Shown in pieces: positions 33,501 to 44,900 of a stretch of DNA of 64,000 nt. Position numbers and translations under genes: made by a program. This DNA is from Bolinopsis microptera (lineage: Eukaryota > Ctenophora > Tentaculata > Lobata > Bolinopsidae), in the NCBI RefSeq assembly GCF_026151205.1, contig NC_087084.1, forward strand, positions 2,884,845 through 2,948,844. Reading direction: 5' to 3'. The notes under the pieces were generated by a model. The model was not told where the DNA came from. It saw only the letters and a list, made by a program, of their open reading frames with translations, and made no database searches. Positions within the stretch are counted from its first letter, which is position 1. Every line of letters starts with the position of its first letter.

Positions 33501-36500
33501 CAATAGTCATCGACTACTGTATGAGGCAAGCCATAGGTGATGATGCGGAGCGACTTGGACTCACTCTCGAACGTAGAAAAAGCAGAAGAGTGGGGCCCAA
33601 GATCATCACCGATGTGGACTTTGCAGATGATATAGCACTTATATCTGAGGACATGGACAAGGCTAACGAGTTCCTGCTCCGAGTAGAATCGGCGGCAGCG
33701 AGCGTGGCGCTTCACATAAACGAAGGCAAGACCAAGGTTATGACATTGAATATGCTGGATCGATCTAGCGACCTCCAAAGTCAATCTGGGAAAGCCATAG
33801 AAAATGTGGATGATTTCATCTACTTAGGCTCCTGGATTGAGAGCACAGATAGGGAGATAAGGGTTAGAAAGGGAAAAGCATGGGGTGCCCTACATAGACT
33901 AAAGGATATCTGGAAATCCAAACTCTCAAAGAGCCTAAAGATTAGATTGTTCATAGCGGCTTGTCAGTCAGTACTGCTCTACGGATCAGAAACCTGGACA
34001 ATGACAAAGGCTCAAGAGAAAAGTTTGGACGGGACATACACAAAGATGTTGCGTATGGTGCTGGGTATCTCATGGAAGGACAAGGTCAGCAATATAACTT
34101 TGTATGGTAGTCTACCAAGGCTGTCAAACAAGTTACGAAGCAGGAGACTAAAAATGGCGGGACACTGCATCAGACATCCTGAGCTACTTGCCAGTGATTT
34201 AGTCTTATGGGAACCTATGCATGGTAGAGCACAGCAAGGCCGACCAAGACAAAGCTACTTGTCTATGTTACTGAAAGAAGTTGGGACAAACTATAAAGAG
34301 TCACTGCGAACACTGATGCGGCACAGGGATATGTGGAGGGGGTTATCTGGTGTAGATCGGACTTAGTTCCGACATTTCTTTCTTGAAAATTAAAGCTTTC
34401 TTGAAATCTATGTATTGCAGAGTAACACATTTTGAGATTTCGAGCAGTAAATATAATGGTTTCATTTTGATAATCTAGATGGTGAAAATTTCAGTAAAAA
34501 ATTACAGAAATGTTAGGCGTGGAATCAGCTCATCTTCGAACACGTGCATCTTCTATTTACATTTTTGGTAAAAGGACACCAAATTTCTTTGGTGAGTAGA
34601 TAAATCTCAACGCGATGATTCCAATCTAACAAGTCACGGCTGTAGGAGAGTCACATGATCAATGATCATATGCTATGAATCGGAGCTATAAGGCGGTCAA
34701 GGAAGTTGATGACACTGTTGCAGCGCGCTAAACCTAACAAAAGCAAAAGTAAGTAAATAACGTACATAAGTCTCATCAGACTCAATATATTTCATATATT
34801 TCGATCAGCCGTTGTTTTATAGGTTTTTTCAAGGTATCTCATATTGTTTGAAAATTGACATTTAGCCTTGACTATCAATCTACATTGTAAAAATGTGGAA
34901 AATGAATTAGAATGAATGTTCAATTTTACATTTTTCAAATAACTGGTAAAATAACATGTTGTTTGTCAAATTCTATATTTTTCCACTTTCAATAACTTTA
35001 CAAATGATTTTAGATAACGTTGATTTTACTGCGTACAGAATGAAGCTAGTGGTAGTAGTATTCTTTGGTATTCAGTTTTTATTGCATCAAAAAATATCCG
35101 TCACAACCGAAGATACGCTCGCAAATCTTTCCACGTGCACGTTCAACCCTCGTTACCATGGTTACTATTCAACTTCTATTTGTTTACCTAATTTGCACGT
35201 GGGCGGTCGTACAGAGATAATATTCACAACCACAAGTAAGACTAGAAAGCCCGTGGTCACTGAAGGGAAGGTAATAGTATTCTTTGGTAGTCAGTTTTTA
35301 TCGCATCAAAAAATATCCATCACAACCGAAGAAACAGCTGATCAAGATGTAGTTCGCACTGAACACATCGTAATTACCACAAAAACCGATCAAAATGGCG
35401 CTCGCAAATCTTTGCACGTGCCCGTGCGTGTAACAATCATCGTTACCATGATAACTATGTAACTTGCTATTTTTACCTAATTTGCACGTGGGCGGTCGTA
35501 CATACATACAGACAAACATAATTTTTTGAATTATAAGTTAAGATTTGCTACCAATGATTGTACGCATCAAAAAATATCTGGTGGTCGATAAGCGATACGG
35601 CGTGGCTATCGTTTATGGGTGTGGTTTAAGAGTCAAATAGATATCATCAATCAATTTGTTGGGTCAAAAAACATCGGGTCTGATACCCTACTTGCTTTTC
35701 TTGTGTGAATACGAATTTATTTATGTAAAATTTGAAATTTTCCCACGATCGTCAAAAGGGCCACAGACTTCATAGACACAAAAAAAATGTCCACCCAAAA
35801 TTTTTTGATCTATAGACCCCAATAGACCTAAATAACATCACAAACCCTCTATACTCAAAACATTTTGCGCGTTTCCAGCCAGATACAGGATTAATGATAC
35901 TGTCAAATAGCTGTGTACAGAGTAATGAAACTAAAAGAATTTTGATTAACAAAAGGTCTATCAAGTGTAAACCAAATTATGCCAACCTGGAGGTATCTTT
36001 CTCCTTAAGCTCCATAAGTTTTTTGTTCCAGTACCCCGGTACGTGTTCGCCACTTTTCTGGGACGGAGGATTTTCTTTCCGTCTCTTATCTGACCGTTTT
36101 TCAGAGTGCTTTCCCTCTGCTTCAGCGTCTAGCTTCCTTTGTTTCCACATCTCACTCTCCTCCCATACCTAGCAGGATGTGAAATAATAATCATGTTATT
36201 CTCATATACAATATAATACTTGTATCAAATGCCTTGAAGTAAGTTGGGAATTGAATTTCTTAAAATAAACAACGCGCTGCCCAGTGCCCGCAGTAAGTGT
36301 CGTGCGCGCCAAATGTACTTTTTAATGTCTATAAAATATTCATTCGGCGTCGCGCTCCGCGCTCGAAAGTCAAATATCAATTTCTAGAATAACCAGCGCT
36401 CGCGATTATGAACGTGACAATTCATAATGAACTTCCTGTTTCACAGAAATCTGTAAGTGGGCAACAATTTAAATAATAACAGATTTATGCGAATAGTACA

Positions 36501-36586
36501 TGTTTAACATGGAAACTTACCCTGTTTTGACTGTCAGTGTGTTTTATCCAATTGTTAAGTACCTGTTTGTTAATTGTCTTCTTCAT
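30572..36586 (-). CDS. NKAPD1: NKAPD1 (C11orf57-like) lysine/serine-rich nuclear protein, three exons
   Basis: Exons are 36586-36521, 36168-35987 and 32339-30572, with phases 0 and 2, giving 671 residues. The family signature RWGHSGYKELYPEEF is rebuilt exactly over the exon 2-3 junction; LNNWIKHTDSQNR and ESEMWKQRKLD in exons 1-2 match the NKAPD1 N-terminus. The long C-terminal region is charged, with KHKKHKKSKHK-type runs, Ser-Pro pairs and three 22-residue repeats, as in RNA-processing or nuclear-speckle proteins; the exact role of the family is poorly known. It is longer than the vertebrate protein because of this tail. Intron 2 (3.6 kb) contains a 3.4-kb inverted-repeat element with a nested LINE. 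An acceptor TTTATCTAG ends 3 nt before the ATG. Confidence 0.9.
30839..31050 (-). repeat. In-frame 66-bp repeat in NKAPD1 exon 3
   Basis: Three tandem copies, each encoding PEIRTVSDVSIR in a 22-residue unit rich in KRQKS. The period is a multiple of three, so the frame is kept. The copies are nearly identical at DNA level, which points to recent expansion. Confidence 0.9.
33266..34366 (+). pseudogene. 5'-truncated LINE reverse transcriptase, nested in the intron element
   Basis: An open frame without its own ATG starts near 33266 (FIDFKKAFDSVHRGKL, the RT finger/palm region) and continues to a TAG at 34366. Visible RT motifs are LVGVLQGDTLAPYLFAIV and the catalytic box VDFADDIALISE; both aspartates are present. 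The C-terminal part (MAGHCIRHPELL, GRAQQGRPRQSYL) is typical of many animal non-LTR elements. The endonuclease and ORF1 are missing, so it is a dead-on-arrival copy, opposite in orientation to the host gene. The clade is uncertain. Confidence 0.8.
35040..35515. repeat. Imperfect direct repeat of about 240 bp
   Basis: TTCTTTGGTATTCAGTTTTT at 35060 and TTCTTTGGTAGTCAGTTTTT at 35281 begin two colinear segments. Both contain GCATCAAAAAATATCC, CTCGCAAATCTTT and TTTGCACGTGGGCGGTCGTA. The open frame across them (34956-35462) is probably an accident of the repeat. Confidence 0.7.
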
Positions 36587-37557
36587 CAACTAGATAAATT
36601 AAATGTCAATAAAAAGTTATTAGCTTACTTACAACTTTTACTAAGAACTATGCCAAAGAACCATCACCATTGAGAGTAAATCACAATCCTACTAATATAA
36701 ATACAATATCAAATATCAGAGGGCCAACGCAAATATATTCAAGTTTTAGCAATGAACAAATTCGGCTAATATAATCTACATACTACAAATGTCGAAATTA
36801 CAATAATATAATACATATTAATTCATGATTGAAGATAACCAAACAACAATTGCTATCTATTATACTTTATCTGATAAGGACTAGACACTTTCTATTGCTT
36901 GTAAGCAGTGGCGTAACGCAGTAACGAAGGGTCATCTTAGGGGGCGCTAAATCGTCGTTTGAATGTTGGGCAATTTGGAAAAACTTAACTACAGTACTAG
37001 CAAAACTGCGCGTTTTGCTCTAGAAACACACTTTTTTAGAGATTTTACCGGCGTATCCTCTAAAATCATATAATTTGTTCGATTTTAGGGAAGGGCGCCA
37101 AAAGGGGAGGGGGCGCCAACAGGGGGCGCTTTTTCAGCGGGGAGGGGGTGTGGGCCGTGGGGTGCCAACAGGCAACGTTACGCCACTGCTTGTAAGTAGT
37201 AAAAGGGGTAAAATCTATGGAATTCAAATTTTCTCTACATAAAAATCAGAGGGGCAGGCTAGGATACAGCAATTGAATACAAATGTTAACCTTATAAATC
37301 AGTGCCTTGGTGTCTACTTACTTTTACCATTACTTTCTAAAATAACAAACCTCAATTTAATCAAAAATCGAAACAACCAATTCAGTTTTATTTACTTCTA
37401 TCTACATGTAGTTGCGTAATTGATAAACTCGAGTTTTCATTGAATGGATTTAATGTCAAATTTACAAAATCATTTCCTTCGAACTGACATCAATTATCAT
37501 TCGACCAATTAATGATCACTTATTATCAGTCCACTCACCAAACATCCCACACAAAAA
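36587..37557. other. Intergenic between NKAPD1 and the 37558-38800 gene
   Basis: Apart from the hAT MITE at 36906-37188, it is AT-rich without exons. Confidence 0.5.
36906..37188. mobile_element. hAT MITE with canonical ends
   Basis: A 283-bp element with perfect inverted ends CAGTGGCGTAACG and CGTTACGCCACTG, flanked by CTTGTAAG (36898-36905 and 37189-37196), an 8-bp target duplication. CAGTGGCGTA-type termini are widespread in hAT elements. The interior is rich in GGGCGC. Confidence 0.92.
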
Positions 37558-38800
37558 TTATCGCACTCCATCACTCAGAACAGTTTCTTCAGTAGTGAAG
37601 TCGTAGGTAAATCTTTGTAGTACCTCTGTTTTACTCAAGACTGGGATTACGAGAGCGTTTAGGAGGTCTTCCGACATTTGGTCGCACTGCTCTATTTTGA
37701 AGGGCATGTCAGTCACCTGTGGGGAGGGTGGTTAAGGAAGGGGGAGGGTGGTTAAGGAAGGGGGAGGGTGGTTGTGGAAGGGGGAGGGTGGTTGTGGATT
37801 TGGATCCCTTGTGACCCTAATATCGAACATTTTACTATATTACTATAAACTAAATTTAACACAAAATTCACAAGAAATAAAGTAGGGGGGAGGCCGAGAG
37901 AGGTGGAGGCCGAGAGATGGGGAGGCCGAGGGAGGGGGAGGCCGAGGGAGGGGGAGGCCGAGGGATGGGGAGGCCGAGGCCCGAGGGAGGGGGAGGCCGA
38001 GGCTGTGACTAAACTTTTGAGCTGGTCGCGTACCACGAACGCCCACTGGTATTTAATTTACGGGTCAGCCACCCCCTCCCCAAAAAATGTATACAAAATT
38101 GGTGTACCTCAGAGACAAAAGGAAATCGCGGTATGTACGGAATCGCGATTTTTTCCTTTTCACCCTTTTGAAAAAAGGCAATAGTGAAAGGTTACGAATG
38201 GACGTTTTTGCAGAAAAATGTGGATTTTGGAGATAGCAGTAGGCGGGTCTGAATATGTCGTGTTCCTTACTATATACTTGCTTCCGTTCGTTACCATGTC
38301 AATTTGCCGCGCACACGCGCGCGAGAATTGCTTGCGGAGATGTGGTGTATAGCTAGTCTGTGGTCAATTAATGCGCGGCACGAGCGTATTTTAATGTACA
38401 CTAGTAATGTATAGTATTTTGTAATAAGCCCAACTTGAACGTGGCACGCCTAGTGTACTAATGTTTTAATATTATTATTATAAGGTGAGCTGATTAGAGC
38501 TTATATTAATAGTTATAGTGAAATGGAAATCTAGCGTCCGCCAAAACGAAACAACGGGCGCAATTCTTGTTCCCATTATTTGCGACAAATTTTATGTATA
38601 GTTTAATGTATAGTCTGTTAAAAATCGCGGTATCGCGAATTTTGGCCAAAATAATCGCGAAATCCCTGGTGTACCTTAAGTTCATCACGTGGCTGGTCTA
38701 GAAGGCCAGCATTGCTGGACATGCGCTGAAGAGTTGCTTTGGGTTGCTCAGAGGGTATAGTGTAGTTCAACATTACTCCTACAGTTACAGTTCTGAACAT
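37558..38800 (-). CDS. Unrecognised 94-residue protein, two exons
   Basis: Exon 1 is 38800-38675 (42 codons, MFRTVTVGVMLNYTIPSEQP) and ends CTTAAG then GTACACC. Exon 2 is 37716-37558 (MPFKIEQCDQMSEDLLN, then VIPVLSKTEVLQRFTYDF) and ends TAA. Both are phase 0 and fully open. The N-terminus lacks acidic residues for about 16 codons and could be a targeting sequence, but nothing proves this. I do not recognise the family. The intron holds two G-rich tandem arrays, one starting 5 bp from the acceptor. The gene lies 172 bp downstream of the tectonin stop codon, on the same strand. Confidence 0.65.
37721..38004. repeat. Two G-rich minisatellites in the intron of the 37558-38800 gene
   Basis: 37721-37800 has about four 21-bp units of GGAGGGTGGTTAAGGAAGGG. 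37884-38004 has about ten units of GGGGAGGCCGAGGGA type (12-16 bp). Both are strongly G-rich on plus and could form unusual structures. Confidence 0.85.
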
Positions 38801-38971
38801 GATGGTACCTTGTCGTAACCTTGACAATAGAGAGAGAGATTTAAACAAGTGGTGACAGTGTCTCTGGGGTTTGATTGGTCAATAGTGGAAGCTGATTGGC
38901 TGTCAAATATGAATAAAATATGCCTTAACTCCTCACCAGAATCCACAGATCTATAAAGTTATATTGTATAT

Positions 38972-41900
38972 TTACCACTCGTAACGGCCGACTTGAGGAC
39001 TTGTTCTGACGAACATCTGATCTCTGTTGTTTATACCCCATGTGATCTCCTTGTCACACATACTGGGCGATAAGGAAAATTATTTATTCATTTATTTATT
39101 TCCCATTGTCGGGATGTTTCCGATAAAAACTTATAAATATTCCGGATACAATATGCTTATTACTTTATTACCAATTACCATGTTATATATCAGAAGTGGT
39201 AGTAACCATTAAATTGGAATATAGTTTTGTTATTCTTATATAATATGTCTATAGAATATTATGGCCTGAAACAGTTATAATGTTTAAACGATTTAGACTA
39301 ACTTATAAAAACTACTGAATAAGAATACTTTCTCAACCTAATAACAATGTTAGATAGTTATATATAATTATAATATTGATTAAGATAACTGATTAAGATA
39401 ACTAATTAAGATAACTAATTAAGATAACCAGTTAAAATAACTAATTATAAAATAACTAATTAAGATAACTAATTAAGATAACTAATTAAGATAACTAATT
39501 AAGATAACTAATTAAGATAACTAATTAAGATAACTAATTAAGATAAATAATTAAGATAACTAATTAAAATAACTAATTGAAATAACTTATTAAGATAACT
39601 AATTAAAATAACTAATTAAGATAACTACTAATTAAGATAACCAATTAAGATAACTAATTAAAATAACTAATTAAGATAACTAATTAAGATAACTAATTAA
39701 GATAACTAATTAAGATTACTAATTAAGATAACGAACCTGGGACATACGTAGACCATCTTCTGGCCATGTATCCTCTCCCAGCTCCTTTCTGTTATAATTC
39801 CTGCGTAAGGAGCTCTCCAAACCTCGTGACTGACAGACAAGATTATTAATTAACGAGATAATTAGGTAGTTAAACTAATTGACTAATTATCTAATTATCC
39901 AGGTTCACTGGTTACTTATGTAATTCACTGTTGCCTTGATTCTTGTCTTGATTAGGGAGGCTGTAATTTTCGTTCAAAATATAAATAAATCAGAACTCAA
40001 ATACTTGAATTAAGCGAATAATTAAATAACCTAAATAATATAATAATTAAGTAATAAAATTATTTAATTGAAGCTAACAAGAAGTACCTGTCAGTTACTG
40101 CCCAGAGGTGCTCCAGTCCCCCTGCTATGTTGATAACCTCTGGGGCAGCTCCTAAACCAAGGAACCCACCTCCTCCTGAATAGTAACCATTAGTAACCTG
40201 AACAGTAACCATTATTAAAGTAACCATATAGTAACCATTCAGCCTTATTACCTTCAATTTGGCGGTTTTTCAGAAATTCCGCCATATTTTTACCCGTCAT
40301 AATAACCAGCAGAGTCAATTTTTGGAGTTCTAACAGGGTATATGGCACAATAATTTTATATATCGTTCTTATTACATTGATACAAGCGTCGTGAACTCAC
40401 TTTTTATGTATTCCGACCAATACAATAATATTACTTCTCTTCATTTTCAATATCCCAGTAGTCCAATGAGTGATTCGTTTTTTTTGCTACTACATTGTGA
40501 TAAGAACATCATAATCTCATAATATATTTTGAAAGCTCGTTTGGACAAGGGGTATTTTTTGTGAAACTTGGTATTTTTAGCAAGTATTTTGGGAATCGGT
40601 TGCATGTTTATTTTTTCATAGCCAATTTGACAATTTTTAACGCTGTCTTTGGAATCCATGGTTTTAAACCACGCTTAATAATAAAATGTTACATCGTCTC
40701 AGTCAACAGAGTTGTGTTTGTTGAAATTCATTTGTAATAAATAGAAATAGAAAGCGGGTAAATAATATTCTGTTAACAAAACATTCTTGTAATGACCAGG
40801 TAAGAACATGCAAACGGACAACAAAACGCTATATGCTATCAGAGATGATGAGGAGCGGTCACTTCTTATATTGTGGAACTTAATAGTTCTTCTGTCGTCA
40901 CTCATAGGGGACAGTATCATTTTGATAGCGACTATTAAGTATAAAGCAATCAAACTCCATAAAGTGATAATAACAGTGATGCAACATATGGCTGTTTGCG
41001 ATTTATTACAAACTGTATTCAAAGTGTTCCCTGGTACTCTGGCAATAATATCAGATCGTTGGGTTTTTGGAGAGTTGCTCTGTCATGTGCATGAAAAAAA
41101 ATTTTGCAATTTAGTGACAGTGTTGCTGACATGTGCTATGACCACACTGAAACTGATAACATTGAAGTATCCCCTAATAACTAGGGCCTGGTCTACACGG
41201 TTAGGACATAAAATCTGTTATGTTTTGTGGCTCTTAATGCTTGCTTTGTACACTCCACCACTAGTAGTGAACACGAGAGACACAATCTACTTTAACTACT
41301 CAACCTATATGTGTGACTATCATCTCGGCTCACCCACTGCACCAACCTGGTTCCCATGGTACTATCTTATCAGTGGTGCTGTGTTCGGTATCCTCACCTG
41401 CACCATACTCATTGTTACATCAGTTCTCCTCCTGATCGTGGCTAGTAGAGCTGCCTCCCGACACGGAGAAACACTGAGATGGGAAGGTGTGATGACAGTG
41501 CTGCTCACTGTCGGAGTGTTCTTTATATCTTACCTGCCATGGTTTGTGTGGATGGCATTAGCGACATTACACTGGGGAGTTAAATACAGCACCACTTCCA
41601 TGCGAGCAATAGTTCATCTCACTAACTTGAATATAATGTCTAACTTCTTTGTGTACTCCCTTACTGTGAGAAGTTTTAGAAATTTCCTAAAAGTGAAGAC
41701 ATCCGAACTCTTTACCTTAATGAGGCTGTTCATGCAAGGAGGCCAGCAACTCCATCAAAGACCAATGGCCCTTCCACGGCAGAGACAAAGACCCAATCTA
41801 AGGCAAGATCTTCCAAAGGTGCAAGGTGATCATGATATCCTAACTCCAGTTGCAGAGCTAAAAGGATTGCAGTTACAAGAGGATGGGATACAAGAAAACT

Positions 41901-44900
41901 TCTCAGATATTTTCGAAACGCCTGTTTAATGAGACAGCTTTGTAATATTTTATACATGAAAATGAAACTGTATGTTACTTATGTTACATAAATGATGTAT
42001 CATAGTATTGGTGTTCCACTAATTGTACTGTTTTTTTCGATGTGATCTTCGATTTTAGAATCTTTACGGTGTCTCTTTCTCATAATTTGCTATCCTTTTT
42101 TAACTTTTAAAAATTGAAAATATTTCAATATTATTATTACTAATAATTAAAGAACATTTCATTATTTTAACATCGTTCATTAAGTTTTTGATAACTAATT
42201 GTTTTCTATCGTCTCAGTCAACAGAGTTGTGTTTGTTGAAATAGAAAGCGGGTAAATAATATTCTGTTAACAAAATATTCTTGTAATGACCAGGTAAGAA
42301 CATGCAAACGGACAACAAAACGCAATATGCTATCAGAGATGATGAGGAGCGGTCACTTCTTATATTGTGGAACTTAATAGTTCTTCTGTCGTCACTTATA
42401 GGGGACAGTATCATTTTGATAGCGACTATTAAGTACAACGCCATCAAACTCCATAAAGTGATAATAACAGTAATGCAACACATGGCTGTTTGTGACTTAA
42501 TACAAACTGTATTCAAAGTGTTCCCTAGTACTCTGGCAATAATATCAGATCGTTGGGTTTTTGGAGATTTGCTCTGTCATGTGCAGGAAAATGTCAGTTG
42601 GGCATGCGCTTTAGAGACAGTGTTGCTGACAAGTGCTATGACCACACTGAAACTGATAACATTGAAGTATCCCCTGAGAACTAGGACCTGGTCTACACGG
42701 TTAGGACATAAAATCTGTTCTGTTATGTTGCTCTTAATGCTTAGTGGGTACACTCCACTACTAGTAGTGAACACGAGAGACACAATCTACTTTAACTACT
42801 CAACCTATATGTGTGACTATCATCTCGGCTCACCCAGTGCACCAACCTGGTTCCCATGGTACTATCTTATCAGTATTGGTGTGTTCGGTATCCTCTCCGG
42901 CACCATACTCATCCTTACATCAGTTCTCCTACTAATCGTGGCTAGTAGAGCTGCCTCCCGACACGGAAGAGCAATGAGATGGGAGGGTGTGATGACAGTG
43001 CTGCTCACTGTCGGAGTGTATCTTATATCTTTAGTGCCATGGGCTGTGTGGATAGCATTATCGACATTACACTGGGGAGTTGAATACAGCACCACTTCCA
43101 GGCGAGTAATAGTTCATCTCACTAACTTGAATATAATGTCTAACTTCTTTGTCTACTCCCTTACAGTGAAAAGTTTTAGAAATTTCCTAAAAATGAAGAC
43201 ATCCGAAGTCCTTTCTTCAATGAGGCTGTTCATGCAAGGAGGACGACAACTCCATCAAAGAAATCAAAGACCAATGTCCCTTTCACGGCAGAGATCATTA
43301 CAAAAAAGACAAAGACCCAATCTAAGGCAAGATCTTCCAGAGGTGCAAGGTGATCATGATACCCTAATTCCAGCTGCAGAGCTACAGGGATTGCAGTTAC
43401 AAGAGGTTGGGATACAACAAAACTTCCCAGATATTTTGGAAACGCCTGTTTAATGAGACAGCTTCGTAATATTTTATACATGAAAATTTAAAATGAAACT
43501 GCATTACTTATTATATAAGTTATGTATCATAGTATTGGTGTTCCATTAAATGTAATGTTTTTTTCGATGTGATCTTTGATATTAGAATCTTTACGGTGTC
43601 TCTATCTTATAATTTACTATCCTTTTTTAACTTTTAACAAGAATTCCGCTGCGGTAACACCACGCACGATCAAATTTCCCTACTGCCTACAATGTAATTT
43701 AAAAAAAACTTTATTGTATTCCAGAGTGGTGTTTGGCGCACGTGATAATCGTTTATGTTATATTAGGCGTGCAGAACTTGAAAATTCTGCGCGCATCTGA
43801 GGTGTCGCCGTCGATCTGTATGTGGTTTGGTTGTACATTGTAGATCATTTCATATTTTGCGCGGTTCGTTTCGTGTTAACGATGCGTATCATGTCTGCAC
43901 ATTATATTATTACATCGTATGACAACTTTCTTGACTGTTATAAAATACTCTGTCTCATCTTAGTTATTATTTGTATCTAACATAAACTAATACATTTTGA
44001 TGCTTACTCGACACATCTACAGCACCATTGACTATATAGGATTCTTTAAAAGCATACCGCAATCTTGATCTTAGTTGCTTTTTACCATTCAGTGTCGATC
44101 GACTGTTAAATAATCGGCCACGAGTTTATCAGCTGATATAATAATTTAATTTGTTTTGACTTGCTGAATTATATCACTCGGTAATTTATTAACTTCAAGA
44201 TTGTTTCAACGAAATAACACTTATATTGATGATTGATCCGCTCAGATGACTAATGTGCTATGTTGGGGGGGGGGGGTGACATGTCTCCAATGTCTCCAAT
44301 GTCTTTTGTCTTTTTTGAAAAGATAGGGTGCAGAGACATGTCCTGGAGACATTGGAGACACTGGAGACAAAGCTTTTAGAGACATTGGAGACACTGGAGA
44401 CGTAGATATATGATTGGTGAAGGAGGATGATCTAGGAGGAGGATGACCCAGGAGGAGGACTTAGGAGGAGAAGGAGGAGGATGAGGACTCAGGAGGAGGA
44501 CTCAGGAAGAGGACTGAGGAGGACTGAGAAGGATCGGAGGAGGACTGAGGAGTACTGAGGAGGATGCAGATGGCTGAGGAGGATGGCTGAGGAAGATGGC
44601 TGAGGAGGATGGCTGAGGAGGATGGCTGTGGAGGATGGCTGAGGAGGATGACTGAGGAGGAGGACCTAGGAGGAGGACCCAGGAGGAGGAGGACCCAGGA
44701 GGAGGACTCAGGAGGAGGAGGAGGAGGACTCAGGAGGAGGACTCAGGAAGAGGACTGAGGAGGACAGAGAAGGAGGAGGACTGAGGAGTACTGAGGAGGA
44801 TGGCTGAGGAGGATGACTGAGGAGGATGGCTGAGAGGGAGGAGGAGGAGAAGAAGGACTGAGGAGAAGGAGAAGGAGGAGGACCTAGGAGGATAAGGACC

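Larger units (their letters stand above)
32495..35891. mobile_element. 3.4-kb long-TIR element in NKAPD1 intron 2
   Basis: The left end ATCCTGTATCTGGCTGGAAA is repeated inverted at the right end, and similarity continues with gaps for over 200 bp (GTCTATTGGGGTCTATAGAT, GCAAGTAGGGTATCA, GATAGCCACGCC). TA flanks both sides (32493-32494 and 35892-35893). No transposase is recognised; the only long ORF inside belongs to a nested LINE. It fits a non-autonomous TA-target DNA element carrying later insertions. Confidence 0.75.

Noticed and set aside
34956-35462. 168-codon open frame on plus
   Set aside because: It spans an imperfect direct repeat inside a transposon, with no recognisable domain; likely open by chance.
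40783-40807. Upstream ATG with donor-like AGGTAAGA before the receptor start
   Set aside because: The upstream frame stops after three codons and no partner acceptor is evident; the full-length seven-helix frame begins at 40808.
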